Below, in pieces: positions 49,748 to 63,426 of a DNA stretch of 64,000 nucleotides. Numbering within the stretch: position 1 is the stretch's first letter; the number at the start of each line of letters is the position of its first letter. This DNA is from Styela clava. Its lineage: Eukaryota > Chordata > Ascidiacea > Stolidobranchia > Styelidae. A program made the translations under genes and the position numbers. Below the pieces are notes generated by a model. It saw only the letters and a list, made by a program, of their open reading frames with translations, searched no databases and was not told the origin of the DNA. The DNA is taken from contig NC_135254.1 of NCBI RefSeq assembly GCF_964204865.1, positions 24,151,313-24,215,312 of the forward strand, written 5' to 3'.

Positions 49748-51462
49748 TGTATACGATTTTCACCAAATTTTAAGATCGACCGAAACCAGAATGAAATAAA
49801 GACGAAATTTAGGGATATGCCAATTTTTTTGTAACTGTCGACTGCCCTATACATAAATCAGACTATTATAAAATGCACTTCATGTTTGGAATGGTACCAC
49901 CCGGAATGTTGCAATACTCCGGTGCCGACAGAAGCAATGGAAGGTTGCAAAATTCAAAGGAGTTGCGAGAAGTGCATTTGAAACTAAAGTTATTTGTTAT
50001 ACTTTTGAATTTTCTGCATCTGTATAACTTCGATTATTTTTCAGATTTGGACTCATGGACATGACATGCAAATGCTCAGTCTGTTTTACTTTTTGACGTA
50101 TGAGCTAAAGTTAAGTGTTTTCTCCCTCGATCGACGCTAGTTTTAAGATGATGATGATGGTGGCTTACTACTAAAACTAACTAATTACCCCATGCAATAA
50201 ATGTGTTTTCCCTCAAACCCATATAAAGGTTTTTAAACTCGTTGTGATACTCGTTGTACTTTTGTGCGAAGGGGGGACTAAAATTGTTGACACCTATTTT
50301 TTCGAGTCGTAATATGTTTTTGCCAGTTTTCCATAAATTTACGATCGGGCAAGGTCTAAACGAGAATTAATGTATCTTTTCTCATACGAACTTTTTCAAA
50401 CTCGTTTTATAAACACCTCAATATATTTAATTTTACTGGTCTTGTGTATATGGGGGGGACCGTAATTGTATGACACTTTTTTTTTCCACAAGCGGGCCTG
50501 ATATTTCTAATGTTTTAAATATTCTATATACAGCGTGAAAATCTTTCATTTTAATAGATTTAGGAAGAAAATTAATTACCCGCAAAACTTAAACAATTCT
50601 TCAAACGGTTTTTCAAACTTTTTTCAAGAATGTTATCGTTGAATTGCCTATTTCCTTCAAAGAATTGAAGTGACTCGAGTCACTTCAAGTCTTTGATCTC
50701 AAAAACTGCGTACCCAACTAACGCGATGAGACGTTGCATTTGCGAATCCAAAGACCGTCTCATATGCCAGCAAGTGCAGACTGCAGATGTCTCTTGCAAC
50801 ATAAGAATATTTAAATAATTGTCATTGCGGCGCCTGACCATAAACTGATATGCTTTTAATACATGTAAAATATTCAAGTTCTACAATGGGATTGATTGCC
50901 TGTTTATGCACAAAATGTAACTGCCTTATTCTCGTCGTCGCCCTCTGATCGTCAGCGGTAATTTCGGTAATGCGTTATGTGAATTGTATTTGACATCTTG
51001 TGATTTATTAGGTAATATGATGTACAGACTGGCCCGATAGGGTTGGTAACGTGCCATTCATATACTGCCAAGAATATGCATATAGCGCCAACTAAATATC
51101 CATATACAGCCAATGGCATATACATATACAGCCAATTAATATTCAAATACAGTCATTTTGGTGATGTACTTTTACTGCCGAGTCATATGCATATAAACCA
51201 ATATATAAATAAAACCATCAAAATAGAATAGATTTACCTATTCCTACCGGGAGAGGGAAGCCGATAAGACGGCTCAACCATATGGTCATATATTACTTTT
51301 ATTATTTTTATATTTTACCATCATATACAACTTTTTTTTTAATATTTTTCCTGGATACTACGGGGCCCGATAGTTAACCCAAAATGTTACTCTTTGAATC
51401 CTAAAAGCAACTTTAAAACATATTTCGCGGACCTTATCTTATATTTGGACGGACAAGTTTTA
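49711..51462. other. No gene; TA repeat, AT-rich unique DNA
   Basis: It begins with a TA microsatellite (49722-49747). Around 51050-51200 loosely repeated catatacagccaa phrases form a degenerate short tandem. A SINE tail fragment (51225-51288) follows. Confidence 0.4.
51225..51288 (-). mobile_element. SINE tail fragment
   Basis: The text agaatagatttacctattcc and aagccgataagacggctcaa, then catatgg, matches the 3' part of the tRNA-derived SINE in reverse. Confidence 0.55.
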
Positions 51463-51651
51463 CAGCGTGGAAAAGATAACCTCCATGATTAAATATAATT
51501 CCAAAATTAACATAAAATATTTCGATTATCCTATGAACATTTTTTGAAAATTCTACAGGAATACATTTGTGTTAGTGTGCAGAAGGACTCTCGAATTGCG
51601 TAGTATTGTCATGTTTATTCTCGCTTAGCGGCGACACCACTTTCCACGCTG
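51463..51651. mobile_element. Tc1/mariner-type MITE, TA target
   Basis: Inverted ends cagcgtggaaa and tttccacgctg are flanked by TA on both sides (51461-51462 and 51652-51653). It is 189 bp and non-coding. Confidence 0.65.
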
Positions 51652-51653
51652 TA

Positions 51654-52799
51654 GACGTCTACCTGCTTTTCGTACACAGTCTTTTACTGCCATGGTTTGC
51701 CTGTAACTCTAAGCTCATTACTCAACTTTCAACCATTAAAAAACTTTGAAGAATCCAGTTCTCACAACAGAAATTGAATGTGACTCCACACTACATATTT
51801 ATTCTAAAGTGTCTCGAACCAGACAGGGGTTTATTGAACTGAACACATGTATTGTAGGCTTAGGCCCAGAGCTGTTTGGCCCGAGTATGAACCTCTCATG
51901 GCCTGGCTCAAATTTTTGACTGGCTTGGTTCTATATTTTTTGTGGACGGTCTTACTTCCGATCGAATAAGCTACATTACAACGATCCACTGTGACAAAAA
52001 TCTCGCAAAATAGGGGGTACCGGATTATGTGACTTGGTGTATCAGAGAGCTTGTTTGCAATGTTCAGTCAACGATTAAAAAATCATCTCTTTTAGTGGCT
52101 GCGAAAAGAACATATTATGCGACTTGTTATCAAGGTGATGGTATTTTACTATCTATACCTATGCCTGTGTGCTACTGACTCGTGATCTAATGTTTATGAT
52201 AATTTGATCTGTAACTTAACAATATATAATTGACATTAATGTTGATCAATCAACCCATATAACCATAATTAGTGTTTTGTCGAGGTTTCTTTATTTTTTA
52301 TTGTTTTATTTTTTCAATGTTCATTGGCCATTTACATTACGTGTGGAATAAATATATACTACCTATATATAGCAGTACCTATATATCGCCGGGCTGAGAA
52401 CACTTCAATGTTTTACATAATATCACTCACTTGATAAACATTGAGAAAACACAAAAAAAGTTTGAAAACGAATACTATAACTTGTTGTAGCGGAAATATT
52501 GGTATCAAAGTACAACACGGAGTTTCTCAATGGGAGAGATCTGCTGGGAGCCACGAGAAAGGCCCAAACTAGGTGTCCTTCGTGATTTCTTGAATCATTT
52601 GATTGTTAGCCAGCATAACATTTCGTTGTTGCCTTATTTATTATTAAACATGGCGCAAAATACAACTGGTGAAGAGGTTAGGGGAAGAACAGGGGGCCAC
52701 AAGTGTTGCGAGTTTTTTAGAGGGGGCCACGGATCAGGAAGGTTTGGAGTCATTTTTCAATCTGAATGTATACTGCCACCGATTCAACCATAATTTCAT
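51654..52799. other. No gene seen
   Basis: AT-rich spacer. The 87-codon ORF at 52530-52793 overlaps another frame of similar length and has no domain. Confidence 0.35.
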
Positions 52800-53160
52800 G
52801 ATAGTAACTACGAAAGGGGGTGTTCAGTGCCATTTAACATTTAAATTATGTTATAACAACACGAATTAATTAACATTGTCGTGAACTAATGCCAAATGCT
52901 TCGAATTTTCGGTATGAATACAAAATTAAAAGTTTGTTAAATTAGCTAGGATAGGACTTACAATTTATCCCGGGGAAAGAAAATCCGAAAAGACGGCTGA
53001 AGAGGACTAAGTGTATTGTAATACAAACTTTTAATTTTGTATTCATACTGAAAATTCGAAGCATTTGGCATTAGTTCACGACAATGTTAATTAATTCGTG
53101 TTGTTATAACATAATTTAAATGTTAAATGGCACTGAACACCCCCATTCGTAGTTACTATC
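52800..53160. repeat. Near-perfect 138-bp foldback palindrome
   Basis: 52800-52937 and 53023-53160 are reverse complements over 138 bp with only a few mismatches (for example gaaaggggg against gaatggggg). The 85-bp loop contains a SINE tail fragment (gataggacttacaatttatc, agacggctgaa) on the minus strand. Confidence 0.92.
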
Positions 53161-53695
53161 CTATTGTATTAATTCGATCGTAAAGCCTTATATACGGAGA
53201 TTTGTAAAATATTACGTGTTATTCGACTTCTGAAGGAGTTGGGTTAGCGATATTCCGTTACGTATATTAAATAGTATGTGTCAAAACAAGGACACGCGCG
53301 ATAGGACAGCACCCTTCTCTGCATTACGCTGCAGGTGCACCTTTTCTTCAGAGGATTTTTTGTTGCACCCCCAATACGGGACTAGACAAAAATGCTTGTC
53401 CCGCCGTCAGTCATATTTCTTGAGCCCAATACTTTCTTAGTACATTACAGCTGAATACCTTCGGCCAGAAATTGGCAATCTTTTAGGAACACCGGTACTG
53501 CCAAAAAAACCTTCATAATACTTCGTGAAAGTGACCCTACCATCAGACCACTTCACTCAGACATTGAAAAGAGTGACATTTTACTCGACACGCATGAACA
53601 ACATGCACAAGTATGAACGTGGATGAAATAAACAAAAGAACTGAACAATAACGTGAAGAAATTTAATCACAATAGCAAAGTCCAAATTTTTGACT
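53161..53695. other. 3' flank of the bHLH gene
   Basis: Non-coding. On the minus strand an ATTAAA lies soon after the stop and could act as a polyadenylation signal. Confidence 0.4.
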
Positions 53696-56600
53696 TCACT
53701 TGGCTTTTTCGACCTTTGCCAAATCCGATTCCGCGTTGGAGGTCGGATGAGATCCATCAGTTTCCTGCAAAAGGAGGCAAATAAAATTACCTATGCAACA
53801 GAAGGTGATATGTTACGTGATAAAACCGATATTAAAACTGTGAAAAAATAAATGGTTGCACAGCATATGATATAAGTCATGGTTCGCATATTGATGACAA
53901 AAAATAACTTGTTATGAATTTGTATTATAAATTTTAAAAAAGTATCACTTTACCAAATTATTGTTTTCATCAGTCTTCGCCGTCGATTCCGGGGTAACGT
54001 TCTCTGAATCATGAGGAACTAAAAAATGAGGAAAAAAGAAGTTTCACCAACTTCCCCCAGACTCTTTGCTGCGTGTTATGACATACGCTAACTCGATATT
54101 GCCGATTGGCACAGTTTGTTAGACTTATCATCGTTTAACCCTTCGAAGTGCATTGTCCCACTAGCAATCTCAATTATCATTTACAAAGCTCCCTGATAGA
54201 TGTAAACTAATACACAAACATGTGCAAACAGCAAAAATCCATATTAACGTTTATAATAGTTTATGGCAGTGGTTAGTGTGAAATTTTGAGCCCCCAAGAT
54301 ATGCACAAATACGGAATGTTGTTAGTGGTTTTATTGTCATAAAATTAAATTATTAATACAAAACTCCACGAACATTTCTTTTAGCAGAAACTTTAAAGTG
54401 AGAAGGTCGCGCAATTTTTAGTAGCATGATTTCACTAAGCAAAAAAAGATGTGATACTTTGCACAGATACAATTGAGCAACACTTCCACAAGTGAAACAA
54501 AATATACTCAAAAATAAAATAAATTTTGTTGAAAAACAAGTGACCCATGAGGATTTCCAGGCGACCCAGCTTTCTGTAGTTCACAATCAACTGAATTTTG
54601 GGCAAAGTATAGACTTACTTGTGCAAATAGTGAAAACGGTGCAAAAAGTGTTAGAAATGACACAGAGAATAAAGGGCCTACATACCTCCCCCAAGGTCTT
54701 TTGTTGTTGACGTTTTAGATTCAACATCTGGGGTATCCGACTTCAAGGGTGATATTACAGCAGCATCAGCTATTAGTTTGTCTGTTAGAATTGACAATAT
54801 TTCACTTTAAATACTACTCATACGAGTCGAAATATATGTAATGAAAACAATTATAAATAATAATTGAGTTATTATATAAAATAAAAAAATACATTCACTC
54901 GTAGTCTGAAAAATAAATTTGTAGTCGCATATAATTTTCTTCATCCGGATAAGGGTACATAACCATAACTTAATGAGATCAATGTCTATTTTCTTTTTAT
55001 GACTTAATGAAACTTTTTTGATTAACAAGAACAGTAAATAAAGAAGCGTTCATTAGTTTTCCTAAATTTATTTAGTATGGTATGAATTAATATTGTCCAA
55101 TACAATTGCTTTATATTGACATTGTGTTGTGTCGTGAACTCGAAGAATAGACGATGTTTGTAGATATTCAGAATGTATTACAGAAACATACAGTCATCAA
55201 CTGAAGCATTAACAAAAGAAGAAGCGAGAGAGAAAACAAAGGTCACTCATGCATGAAAATAAAGGGAGCCATAACACAGTATACCACACATTGGTATAAA
55301 AAAAAAAACGAAGAGAGCTGATGATAAATTAAGTTTTACCTGCGTGAGATGATGGTGGGGTAAAAAAATTGCTAAACAAGGTTGGAGTGGAGCCTCCCCA
55401 AACAACTGGCGCAGATGAATAACGCATCTCAATTGCAGTTGATTTTGCGGAGTCTTTTTGTGATACAGATGGCTGATACTTTTTTTGCAAACTGAAAAAG
55501 AAAGTATAGCTTGGGTGGCAGCGTAACGCAGACTTTCTAACAGTAACTTGTGTATACGTAGCACAAGGAAGGTAGGCATCTGAAAATTTTGCAATAGGGG
55601 TTAAAAAATGTTGGCTAAGAATAACCAATGATTTGGATGGAGTTGATGATTGCCAGGGGAAAAAATATTTTCAGCAATTGACTGACAAGCTGTTACCAAC
55701 ATGAACTAACATGATTTACCTCGTCATTTGTGTGACTTTATGTTCAGAAGATCCATATTTTGAAGAATAACCTATAACAAAATTTATAGCAATTTATAGT
55801 TGCTAGCTATTTTGTAATAAGCAAAAGAAATAGAAATATTTTTCACTAATATTGGTCATGTAATACAGTGCAGAGACATGAAAGACTTGGTATTCTCAAC
55901 ACAATTAATACAGATTAGGGAATGCACAACATAAAAACAAAAACTAAGGTTTGAAATAATTTAGATTCTTGGAATGTTTAATGAAATATCACATATGCTT
56001 TAGATCAGGGTCGTCCAACCTTTTTGACCGAAGGGCCACATTTAGTTTACTATTAAGTGCGCGGGCCACTTAACATGGTAGTTATGTTTTAGTTTTGCTA
56101 CACTGACTACAGGTTAATGAAAAAACAAACAATACCCTCACGCCAAACATTCACAATTATTAGAACAATGAAACTGTTGTTTCCCAACCCCTGATGGGCC
56201 GCCATCAGTGGTAATCCCGAAAGTTTTGCCAAAGACAAGCCAAGACGCTTGATCATTTTCATCACAGCTCCCAACAAATCAATGCCTGGAGTCGTGCCCT
56301 TAATTGGGACAAGGGCTGAGAGCTTCTCGGTGATTTCAAAATCATCATTAACTCCCCGCATGATTAGCAGTAGACTTTTTGTCAGTGCTTTCGTCAAGAG
56401 CCAAGGAATACGATGAAAACTTTTCCGCTTTTGCTCTTTAACACGACGAGAATCGTCTGTCTTGACATGCCTATTTTTGCAAACGCCTTTTTTATTTCCG
56501 GACATAAAATATTGGCAACCCGAACAATACATTGCTTAACGAATTCTCAATCTGAGGAAGGCTTGGATTGTTTTGCAGTTATTTCTGCCACAAAGGAGCT

Positions 56601-59600
56601 CGCTTTTATGTATGTATCGTGATTTTGATGTATGTACGTAGCGACTATGGCACCTTTATGTATCGATATCTCCTCCCAGTTGGTTTCGATTCAAAATGGC
56701 ACTCATGGCTCGTTTGAAAGGGCTGGCAAAGCGCATTTCAGGAAAATAAACAAATCGTTTGTATCCTTGCATACTACATCACTCGAATAATAGTTATACT
56801 CAATTTTTCCGAAAAATAATACAGCAATACAATACAATTTTTCCGAAAAATACAGCGCGGGCCACTTGAAATGCTTCCGCGGGCCATATGGGGCCACGGG
56901 TTGGACAACCCTGCTTTAGATCAAGTCCAATTTGATATTAGGATGATTAAACAAGATGCCAATAATAAAGGCCAAGTTGAATATTGATAATATTTTGTCA
57001 ATTACAAAATATGATTTTAAAAAGATATTTTGTTTCCACAACTTACATACTTATACATCCTTTCAAATTTGGGAAAATCGGTAATGCTCAGAAAAAAATT
57101 TAGTATTCAGTAAATGGATCTATCTTTTTCTACTATGCTAATTCCATTTTGCACACATTTTTTTGCTAAAAATCAAAGAAATCAACGGTCTACTCTAGCT
57201 AGATGTTACATAAGCATATTTGAGGACAAAATAAAAAAAACGCCAAGAAAACATATCGCCCATTTTTAGAGATATTCACAAATGCTGGCATTTTTGTACC
57301 TACAAATATCAAAAAGCTCAGAAATTATCATAAATTGAAATTATAAAAATGAATCAATTACATGTGTGAAATACATATATTAATGAAAATCTCAACCAAA
57401 ATAATGATGTTGTTATATCAATGCATTCCGTATTAACCAAGATCGCAATGCTATTTCACAGTATAATATTTATTGTTTGAATATTTCATATTACAGTTTG
57501 GCCAGAAAGTCACAGTTTAAACTATTCATGGGGTTTTTCTTTATGTACTTATTTCAAATACGAAGCAGCAATTTATTGGTCAATAATAGCAATTCTAGAA
57601 ATCAATCATACAAGATGTTAAAGCATTGAATGACTAACAACCAATGCAATAAAGGCCAGCCTAGGGATAACCAGTGATATAGATTACAATTTCCATATTA
57701 AATTGTTTTCACAGACTCTTTAAAATTGAATGTGGGCATCGTAGTTTACACTCAATGACTACTAAATGCAAATTGCACTGATAACCATATTTCCCCATAG
57801 TTCGTCACATCCATTTCAACCCATTTGTGTAATGGGCAACAACGAACATTTCAATATTGCTAACAAAATTATTTGTCTCCATATTTTCAATGCCAACTCG
57901 TGGTTAGTCAGGGTAACCATGGTACCATGACAAGCATTGATCGTGCAGTACAACAGAGCATAACCAGGTACATTGCGCATGTTTGATCTACTGAACCAAA
58001 TGTATACAGTAGTTGAAAGTTACTTACCTGTGCTATTGATTCCAGTTACTTCATTAAGCATATTGCTAACAGACATTGGTTTGCTTATGATTCCCATTTC
58101 TCTATTTGTTGTGAATCCTAATTATATTATAACACAAATTTGAATATGAGATACTAATATTGTACAAGTAAAATACTAAAATGATTCATGTTGTGGTTAG
58201 CCTGGGAGAAAATAATACAGTGATACCTTGGCAGTCGAACATAATTTTAAGGATCGATGTTCGACTACGGATTTGTTAAAGTATCAAAACTCTTTTTCCA
58301 AAAAAAGCAATGGTAATTATTTTTAATCGTTCTTACACATTCCAAAATATTAAAAATTGTATCAGTTACTGTACGTTTGAGCAAATTTCTTTGGGCTCTA
58401 TAGTTTTTGTATGTGAATAAAAAATTGCGCACCTTGAGACACCTTGTCACTCGACTAACACTGAGGTATCACTGTACTTTGTAAGTACAAAAAGATAGGA
58501 AGAAAATGAACCAGTTCAGTTATCACTTATTAGGTATTTTACATTTAAGTAAAAAAAATAAAAAGCTTCACTTGTGAATATACCTGATTAATAATTAATA
58601 GATACACATCATTATTCAAGTCTAACCACAAATGAAAGCAATCTCGAATGGCCAGGCAGACCATCAAAACCTATCGTTGTCAAATGATATTTTAGTGGTC
58701 AGAAACATTTGCGTCTGTGCAGAATAAAACAAAAAGATGTCATACATACCTCCACCACATAATTTAGAAACTCCCATGAATTGTGGTGATGTTTTGTGAG
58801 CATCAGATGGTGGTGATAATGACTGCAGAAATGAAACAAGTTATAACTACAAATCAACTAAGCAATATATATGAACATAAAGATCAAATTATAGCAGTAG
58901 TATATGTAAATCACACATGAAGTTGGAAAACTATCCCTGGCGGAATGCCTGTGATAACATAACTTAAGAGAAAGAGTAAATTAGTAAAATGAATGAAATA
59001 GAACTCTTGGAAAAGTTTATCAATAACAATAAGAAGTTTGGTGTAAATCTTATTGGCTACAAAATCAACAGTAGATGTGACTGAAGCACAAGTAAATTGC
59101 AAAATCATTCCAATATTAAACACAGGTTACCAGCTATACAAATGGCAAACTGCTGTTTATGCAGAATTGTTATAAATTAAAAAGTAGGAAAATCTTAATA
59201 TTCAATAACATACCATGTCCATTGGAGCAAGCAAATTATGTGTTGGATTGTCACTCTTGGAAATAATAGGGTTGAATGGAACTACAGACGTGAAATCGTG
59301 CTGTCTCCATGGTGATGGATTCATCTGCATCATACCGCCTTGGTCATTACTTTCCACCAAACTTGACACATTCAAAAAATTTTGAGGCTTACGATCTGAT
59401 AAATATAATACTCATGTCATTCATTAGCTAACTCTGAAGTTCAATATACAACCCATGGTAACCAGCAGTCTTACACTGTTTCAAATATTTCACTCTACAC
59501 CAGTAAAATTACGTGCGCTCCGTATCAATAGATTGTGTAAAAAACCCCGAAATACAACTCAGTTTTATTTCGATTATAATAGAATGAAACATGTGTACCT

Positions 59601-62600
59601 AGCGTGGGTATCATCTTCTACTGGGTTTAAAATCAGTATTTTTGTCACACACACATATGATTGAGATTTGCATGAAGCAAAAAGGCTTCAAGACAAGCAG
59701 TATTACTACTGGTACAAAACGGAATACTTTAATTCTGTATGGTTTCAATAGTTTTGGTATTACAGTAGTCATCTTCTTTGCTTCAAAGCGTGTTTTAATC
59801 ACTTCTAAATGAACGCATGTGGCAATACTATGAGACAATTCTTGTAAAATAGAAAAGTTCATTTGCTCAAGTTTTCTACAGTTATTTTCAATCAATACAA
59901 TCACATTTTGGATTACAATTACATAACCCCTTTGAGGAAAAGGTGAAATAGCATCAAGAATGTTGACAATGGAAAATAATAGTTTTTCCCAACCCAAATG
60001 AGAAACTCCATTTAATCTAAATCTTTCTAATTTAATCTAAATTTTCAACATGCGATTACTTGTCTTGATCTAATGGGAATCTGTGATAAACCCCCAGCAA
60101 ACGATCAAATATCAAGTACATCATGTATTCATATGAATGGCCAATTTAAAATTGTTTGAGCAAAAATTTTGATGAATGCCAAATATAGTGTTTCTAATTT
60201 TCCAATTTTAAGCAAGACCGGTCATCCTGGAAAGAAGCAGGGGGGTCGAAAATTCCTATGTTGCTCTGGAGTTCCGTTGCACCGTCCGTCGGAAGGGGGG
60301 TTTGACCCTCAAGCCTGAAAATTTCAAAGATTTGCGAACCATCATCCAAAAGTGTCCCCCACATCCAGGAAGGTAGTTTCTCAGATTTGCTGTGTGGTTT
60401 TTATATGAAAAAAAATTTAAGAATTTTCCACCACAATTTCACATTAAAATCTACTGCGGTAGATAATGGAAGTCTAAATCTGGGTTTGAATAGATATGTT
60501 ATTCTCTTCCCAGTGTTTGTTCATTATATAATAATAAATTAATAAAAATAATGATAAGAGGAATCTGAAAAATAAGAGCGATTAGAGCAAATAAGACTTT
60601 TCAAGAGAGGTTAGAACAGGTTAGGGAGGACAAGACCTCACTCAACTTACTTTTACTGATCATTTCCTCAACACTTATGCCACTTTTATGCGAGATGTCC
60701 GATGAGGAATCCTCACTGCATTCTCCAACATTTTCTCCTTGAAGAGAACCCACTGATGTTGAAACACCATATTGCAGAAGAGGTCTTGGCATCCCAGTAC
60801 CTGAATTATCAATTAATAGAGTGACTACTTATATTACACAAGTACTGCAGAGTAGTTAACAGAAATGTGTGCAATGAAGTGGTTGGGGAGAGGAACTAAC
60901 TACCGGTATGTCATCAAATTCTTGACCAAAGGCACATGAGCTTGTTAAAAAAGTTTGGCAAAGTAGTGGGTACGACTAGTGTGGTTTGAAAGTCATTGAG
61001 GTCAAAACTTTCAGAAATCTTCCACCACCAATACTACAAATATTTCTATATATACATATGAAACAGGTATAGAATTATCCTTCTTACACATTTTTGTCAA
61101 TGGTGGAAGAAATTTCGAAGATGTGTGTGGAGAATATTGATTTGATTGTTTTTGAAGCATTCCATATTGACTTGGCAGTGGAGATTGTTCAAATATATAA
61201 TGGTTTGAATTCAGGATCCCACTTCTACAATCACTAAATAAAGATAAAGAGCAGGGTTTGTTCAGGCACAATCATTTGAGCATAAACATTACAGTATATG
61301 ATATGGTTCGATCTACTATGCCAGTTAATTATGTGTTGAAAAATCGAAAATTCATTATCTTTGTGCAGAAATGAGTCAAAAAAGATGGTATGGATATTGA
61401 GGTAAATGTATTCAATGGCTTGAAAAATCTTGGACACTTATTGATGTATTTCACAACTGTTTATGAAACCAACTATGCAATAGACTTGACATATGGATTG
61501 AAATATTAGCAACTAGAGCTGACTTAGGACTTAAGGAGTGCATAGACTTAAGTTGACTCATAATATAAAAATTGCTGGGCCTCCTTCTGGCTTGACCTGA
61601 AATTCTGATGAACCATGACTGGACTTGTACCCACCAACACCATTTCCATGACAAACGCTGTGCTGAACAAAATTCCAGGGAATAACAAAAAACTAGACTA
61701 AAGTTAAATATACCTGCCACATGGTAGAAATGTAGGCATGAAGTTATTATTGTTAATATTTCCAGTAGGTTCAATAATTTGTTGTGATGGATGCCAATTT
61801 TGCAAGTAAGGACCAGTAGGGGTTGAAATTTCTGGTGGAACCATACTTTGATCATGTGATAACGAAGAGCAGTGACGTTTTGCATCAGTATTCATCCTAT
61901 CCCTCCCTTTGATATCATAAGGATTACCTGAATGAGCATAAAAATACATTCCAGAATAAGTAGCTCAAGTAAGATGTCATAAATAACATCAACATGGGAA
62001 TTCATGTATTAGGTAATAGCTGATTATCATAAAATAGCCACCATTGTACTAAACATACTCTCATGCCATACACAAAAAATCTTCTCACTTGAACATCCTT
62101 GGTATAAAACTGGTGATGATGATTGATTATCAGAACTATGAGAGCATATCCTGAAAAAGTAATTTCAACAAATATAAGAACTGCTCTTGAATATCAATAG
62201 GTGGAAAATCGTTTATATAATTTCATACCTGAAGTGCAGTACAAAGTTATTATATTCATTATTCGCGGAAAATCATAATTTTATTATATTAAATAGTTGA
62301 ACAAGCAACCATTTGCACAAAACTAGATTTCTGTAGGCTACTAACAAGACCAAGCATACACGACTTAAAGAGGCAAACAAGAATTATCTGCATGTAATAA
62401 AGCTTAGAAAGTGATACTGATATTCCCAGATATGCCCTCAAATTAGGTGTGATGATAAGTGAGCAATCTTTCTATGGCTATCCAAATTCCATTAAATATA
62501 GTATTTGTATAAATAAATAATTGGTTGACCTATTCTGCTACATTAAAATTTTTTTTTTGTTAAGTTTTATATTAAATCGAACTCCATTCATTCAACTTTT

Positions 62601-63426
62601 CAAATTTGCAACAATATAGAAATTTTGCCACTGTACACTGTGGGCCATGGCATATGTCCTAATTTTTTTTATGTAGATACATCATTATATAAAAATATAC
62701 CCTCCAACACTTGAGAATTTTTTCTTTGTAGATTTTGGAACGCAAGATTTTCTGCAAAAGTCATATTCCTCAATCTTTTTCTGATATGTTATATACACCT
62801 AAAAATATTTTGTACGGGTATCGAATATAATAGTGTTTAAACAAGTTTTCATATATATACAGGCTGCAAGACATGACAAAGTGAACACTCCAAAAAATAG
62901 GTATGCAAAGGAAATATAAAAAACTGAAGAGGTTTCAGCATAAAAAAAATGTGCAAAATTTTCGATGCTCATTATTTTTTTCCAAAATATACTGCTCAGC
63001 CATACAGCGAATCACAGCTTCTCATCTGCTTAGTAGTTTAGATTGAGCAAGACAGCTTAATTCAAAATTGCACATTATTTAGCCATTGCTATTTAAAGTG
63101 AATTTGAACGGTGGTTTTGTGAACCATTTTATTATTAAATTCAAATATGTAGAATAGGATTCACATTCACATATTTATCCTGAGAGATGTAACATGTAAA
63201 ACTGACATAGTGCAATCAGTAGTGTGATTGTGTACCAAGCCAATGGTAATAATACTTCAGTTTACTCACCCTTGACAAGCATGCTGGTTTTTCTTCATTG
63301 AGGACAGTGTGCATGGTATTGATATATTCCACAGTCTGCTCTAACAATGATGCCATATCTCGTTTCATTGAGTTTGTAAATGGCAGCAAAGAACGAAGTT
63401 GTCCCAAGCAATTGTTAATCCGCTTA
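53696..63426 (-). CDS. bHLH transcription factor, SOHLH-like, 5' end unresolved
   Basis: Minus-strand exons: 63270-63426, 62089-62150, 61714-61927, 61088-61233, 60651-60800, 59214-59395, 58750-58822, 58028-58117, 55720-55771, 55340-55491, 54686-54781, 53954-54018, 53696-53764. From the second exon onward every GT-AG junction keeps phase to a TGA at 53698-53696, giving about 450 residues. The first exon carries most of a helix-loop-helix (KRINNCLGQLRSLLPF, then MKRDMASLLEQTVEYINTM). The loop and DMAS-LE-TVEY wording is close to SOHLH1/SOHLH2, germ-cell factors in vertebrates. The rest is Ser/Thr/Pro/Gln/Asn-rich with no known domain. Exon 1 ends in phase 0 at a strong gtgagt donor while exon 2 needs two bases, so an intermediate exon or a weaker donor (gtcaag) is missing. 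The basic-region exon was not found. Introns contain a hAT and a mariner-type MITE. Confidence 0.78.
56006..56913. mobile_element. hAT element in a bHLH intron, perfect 8-bp target duplication
   Basis: The ends cagggtcgtccaacc and ggttggacaaccctg are perfect inverted repeats, flanked by identical ctttagat at 55998-56005 and 56914-56921. It encodes remnants of its transposase on the minus strand. Confidence 0.93.
56107..56620 (-). pseudogene. hAT transposase fragment (GTF2IRD2/ZBED5-like)
   Basis: In order on the minus strand: ASSFVAEITAKQSKPSSD, VANILCPEIKKAFAKIGMSR, then after a frame change LTKALTKSLLL, RGVNDDFEITEKLSALVPIK, GTTPGIDLLGAV and KLGLSLAKLSGLPLMAAHQG-type text. This is the mid-region of hAT transposases related to the human GTF2IRD2 and ZBED5 domesticates, including the KGTTTG-x-D-(I/L) and KLSG stretches. 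The usual DGAP motif is altered. There are at least one stop and two frameshifts, and the C-terminal half is absent. Confidence 0.7.
58218..58474. mobile_element. Tc1/mariner-type MITE in a bHLH intron
   Basis: cagtgatacct at the left and aggtatcactg at the right are inverted ends, flanked by TA at 58216-58217 and 58475-58476. The subterminal gcagtcgaac and gtcactcgac are also mirrored. 257 bp, non-coding. Confidence 0.75.
63151..63195 (-). mobile_element. SINE tail fragment in a bHLH intron
   Basis: gaataggattcacattcaca followed by tatttatcctgagag matches the SINE 3' end in reverse. Confidence 0.5.

Noticed and set aside
59611..59997. 128-codon minus-strand ORF
   Set aside because: Lies in an intron of the bHLH gene, with no domain, and its boundaries do not fit the exon phases.
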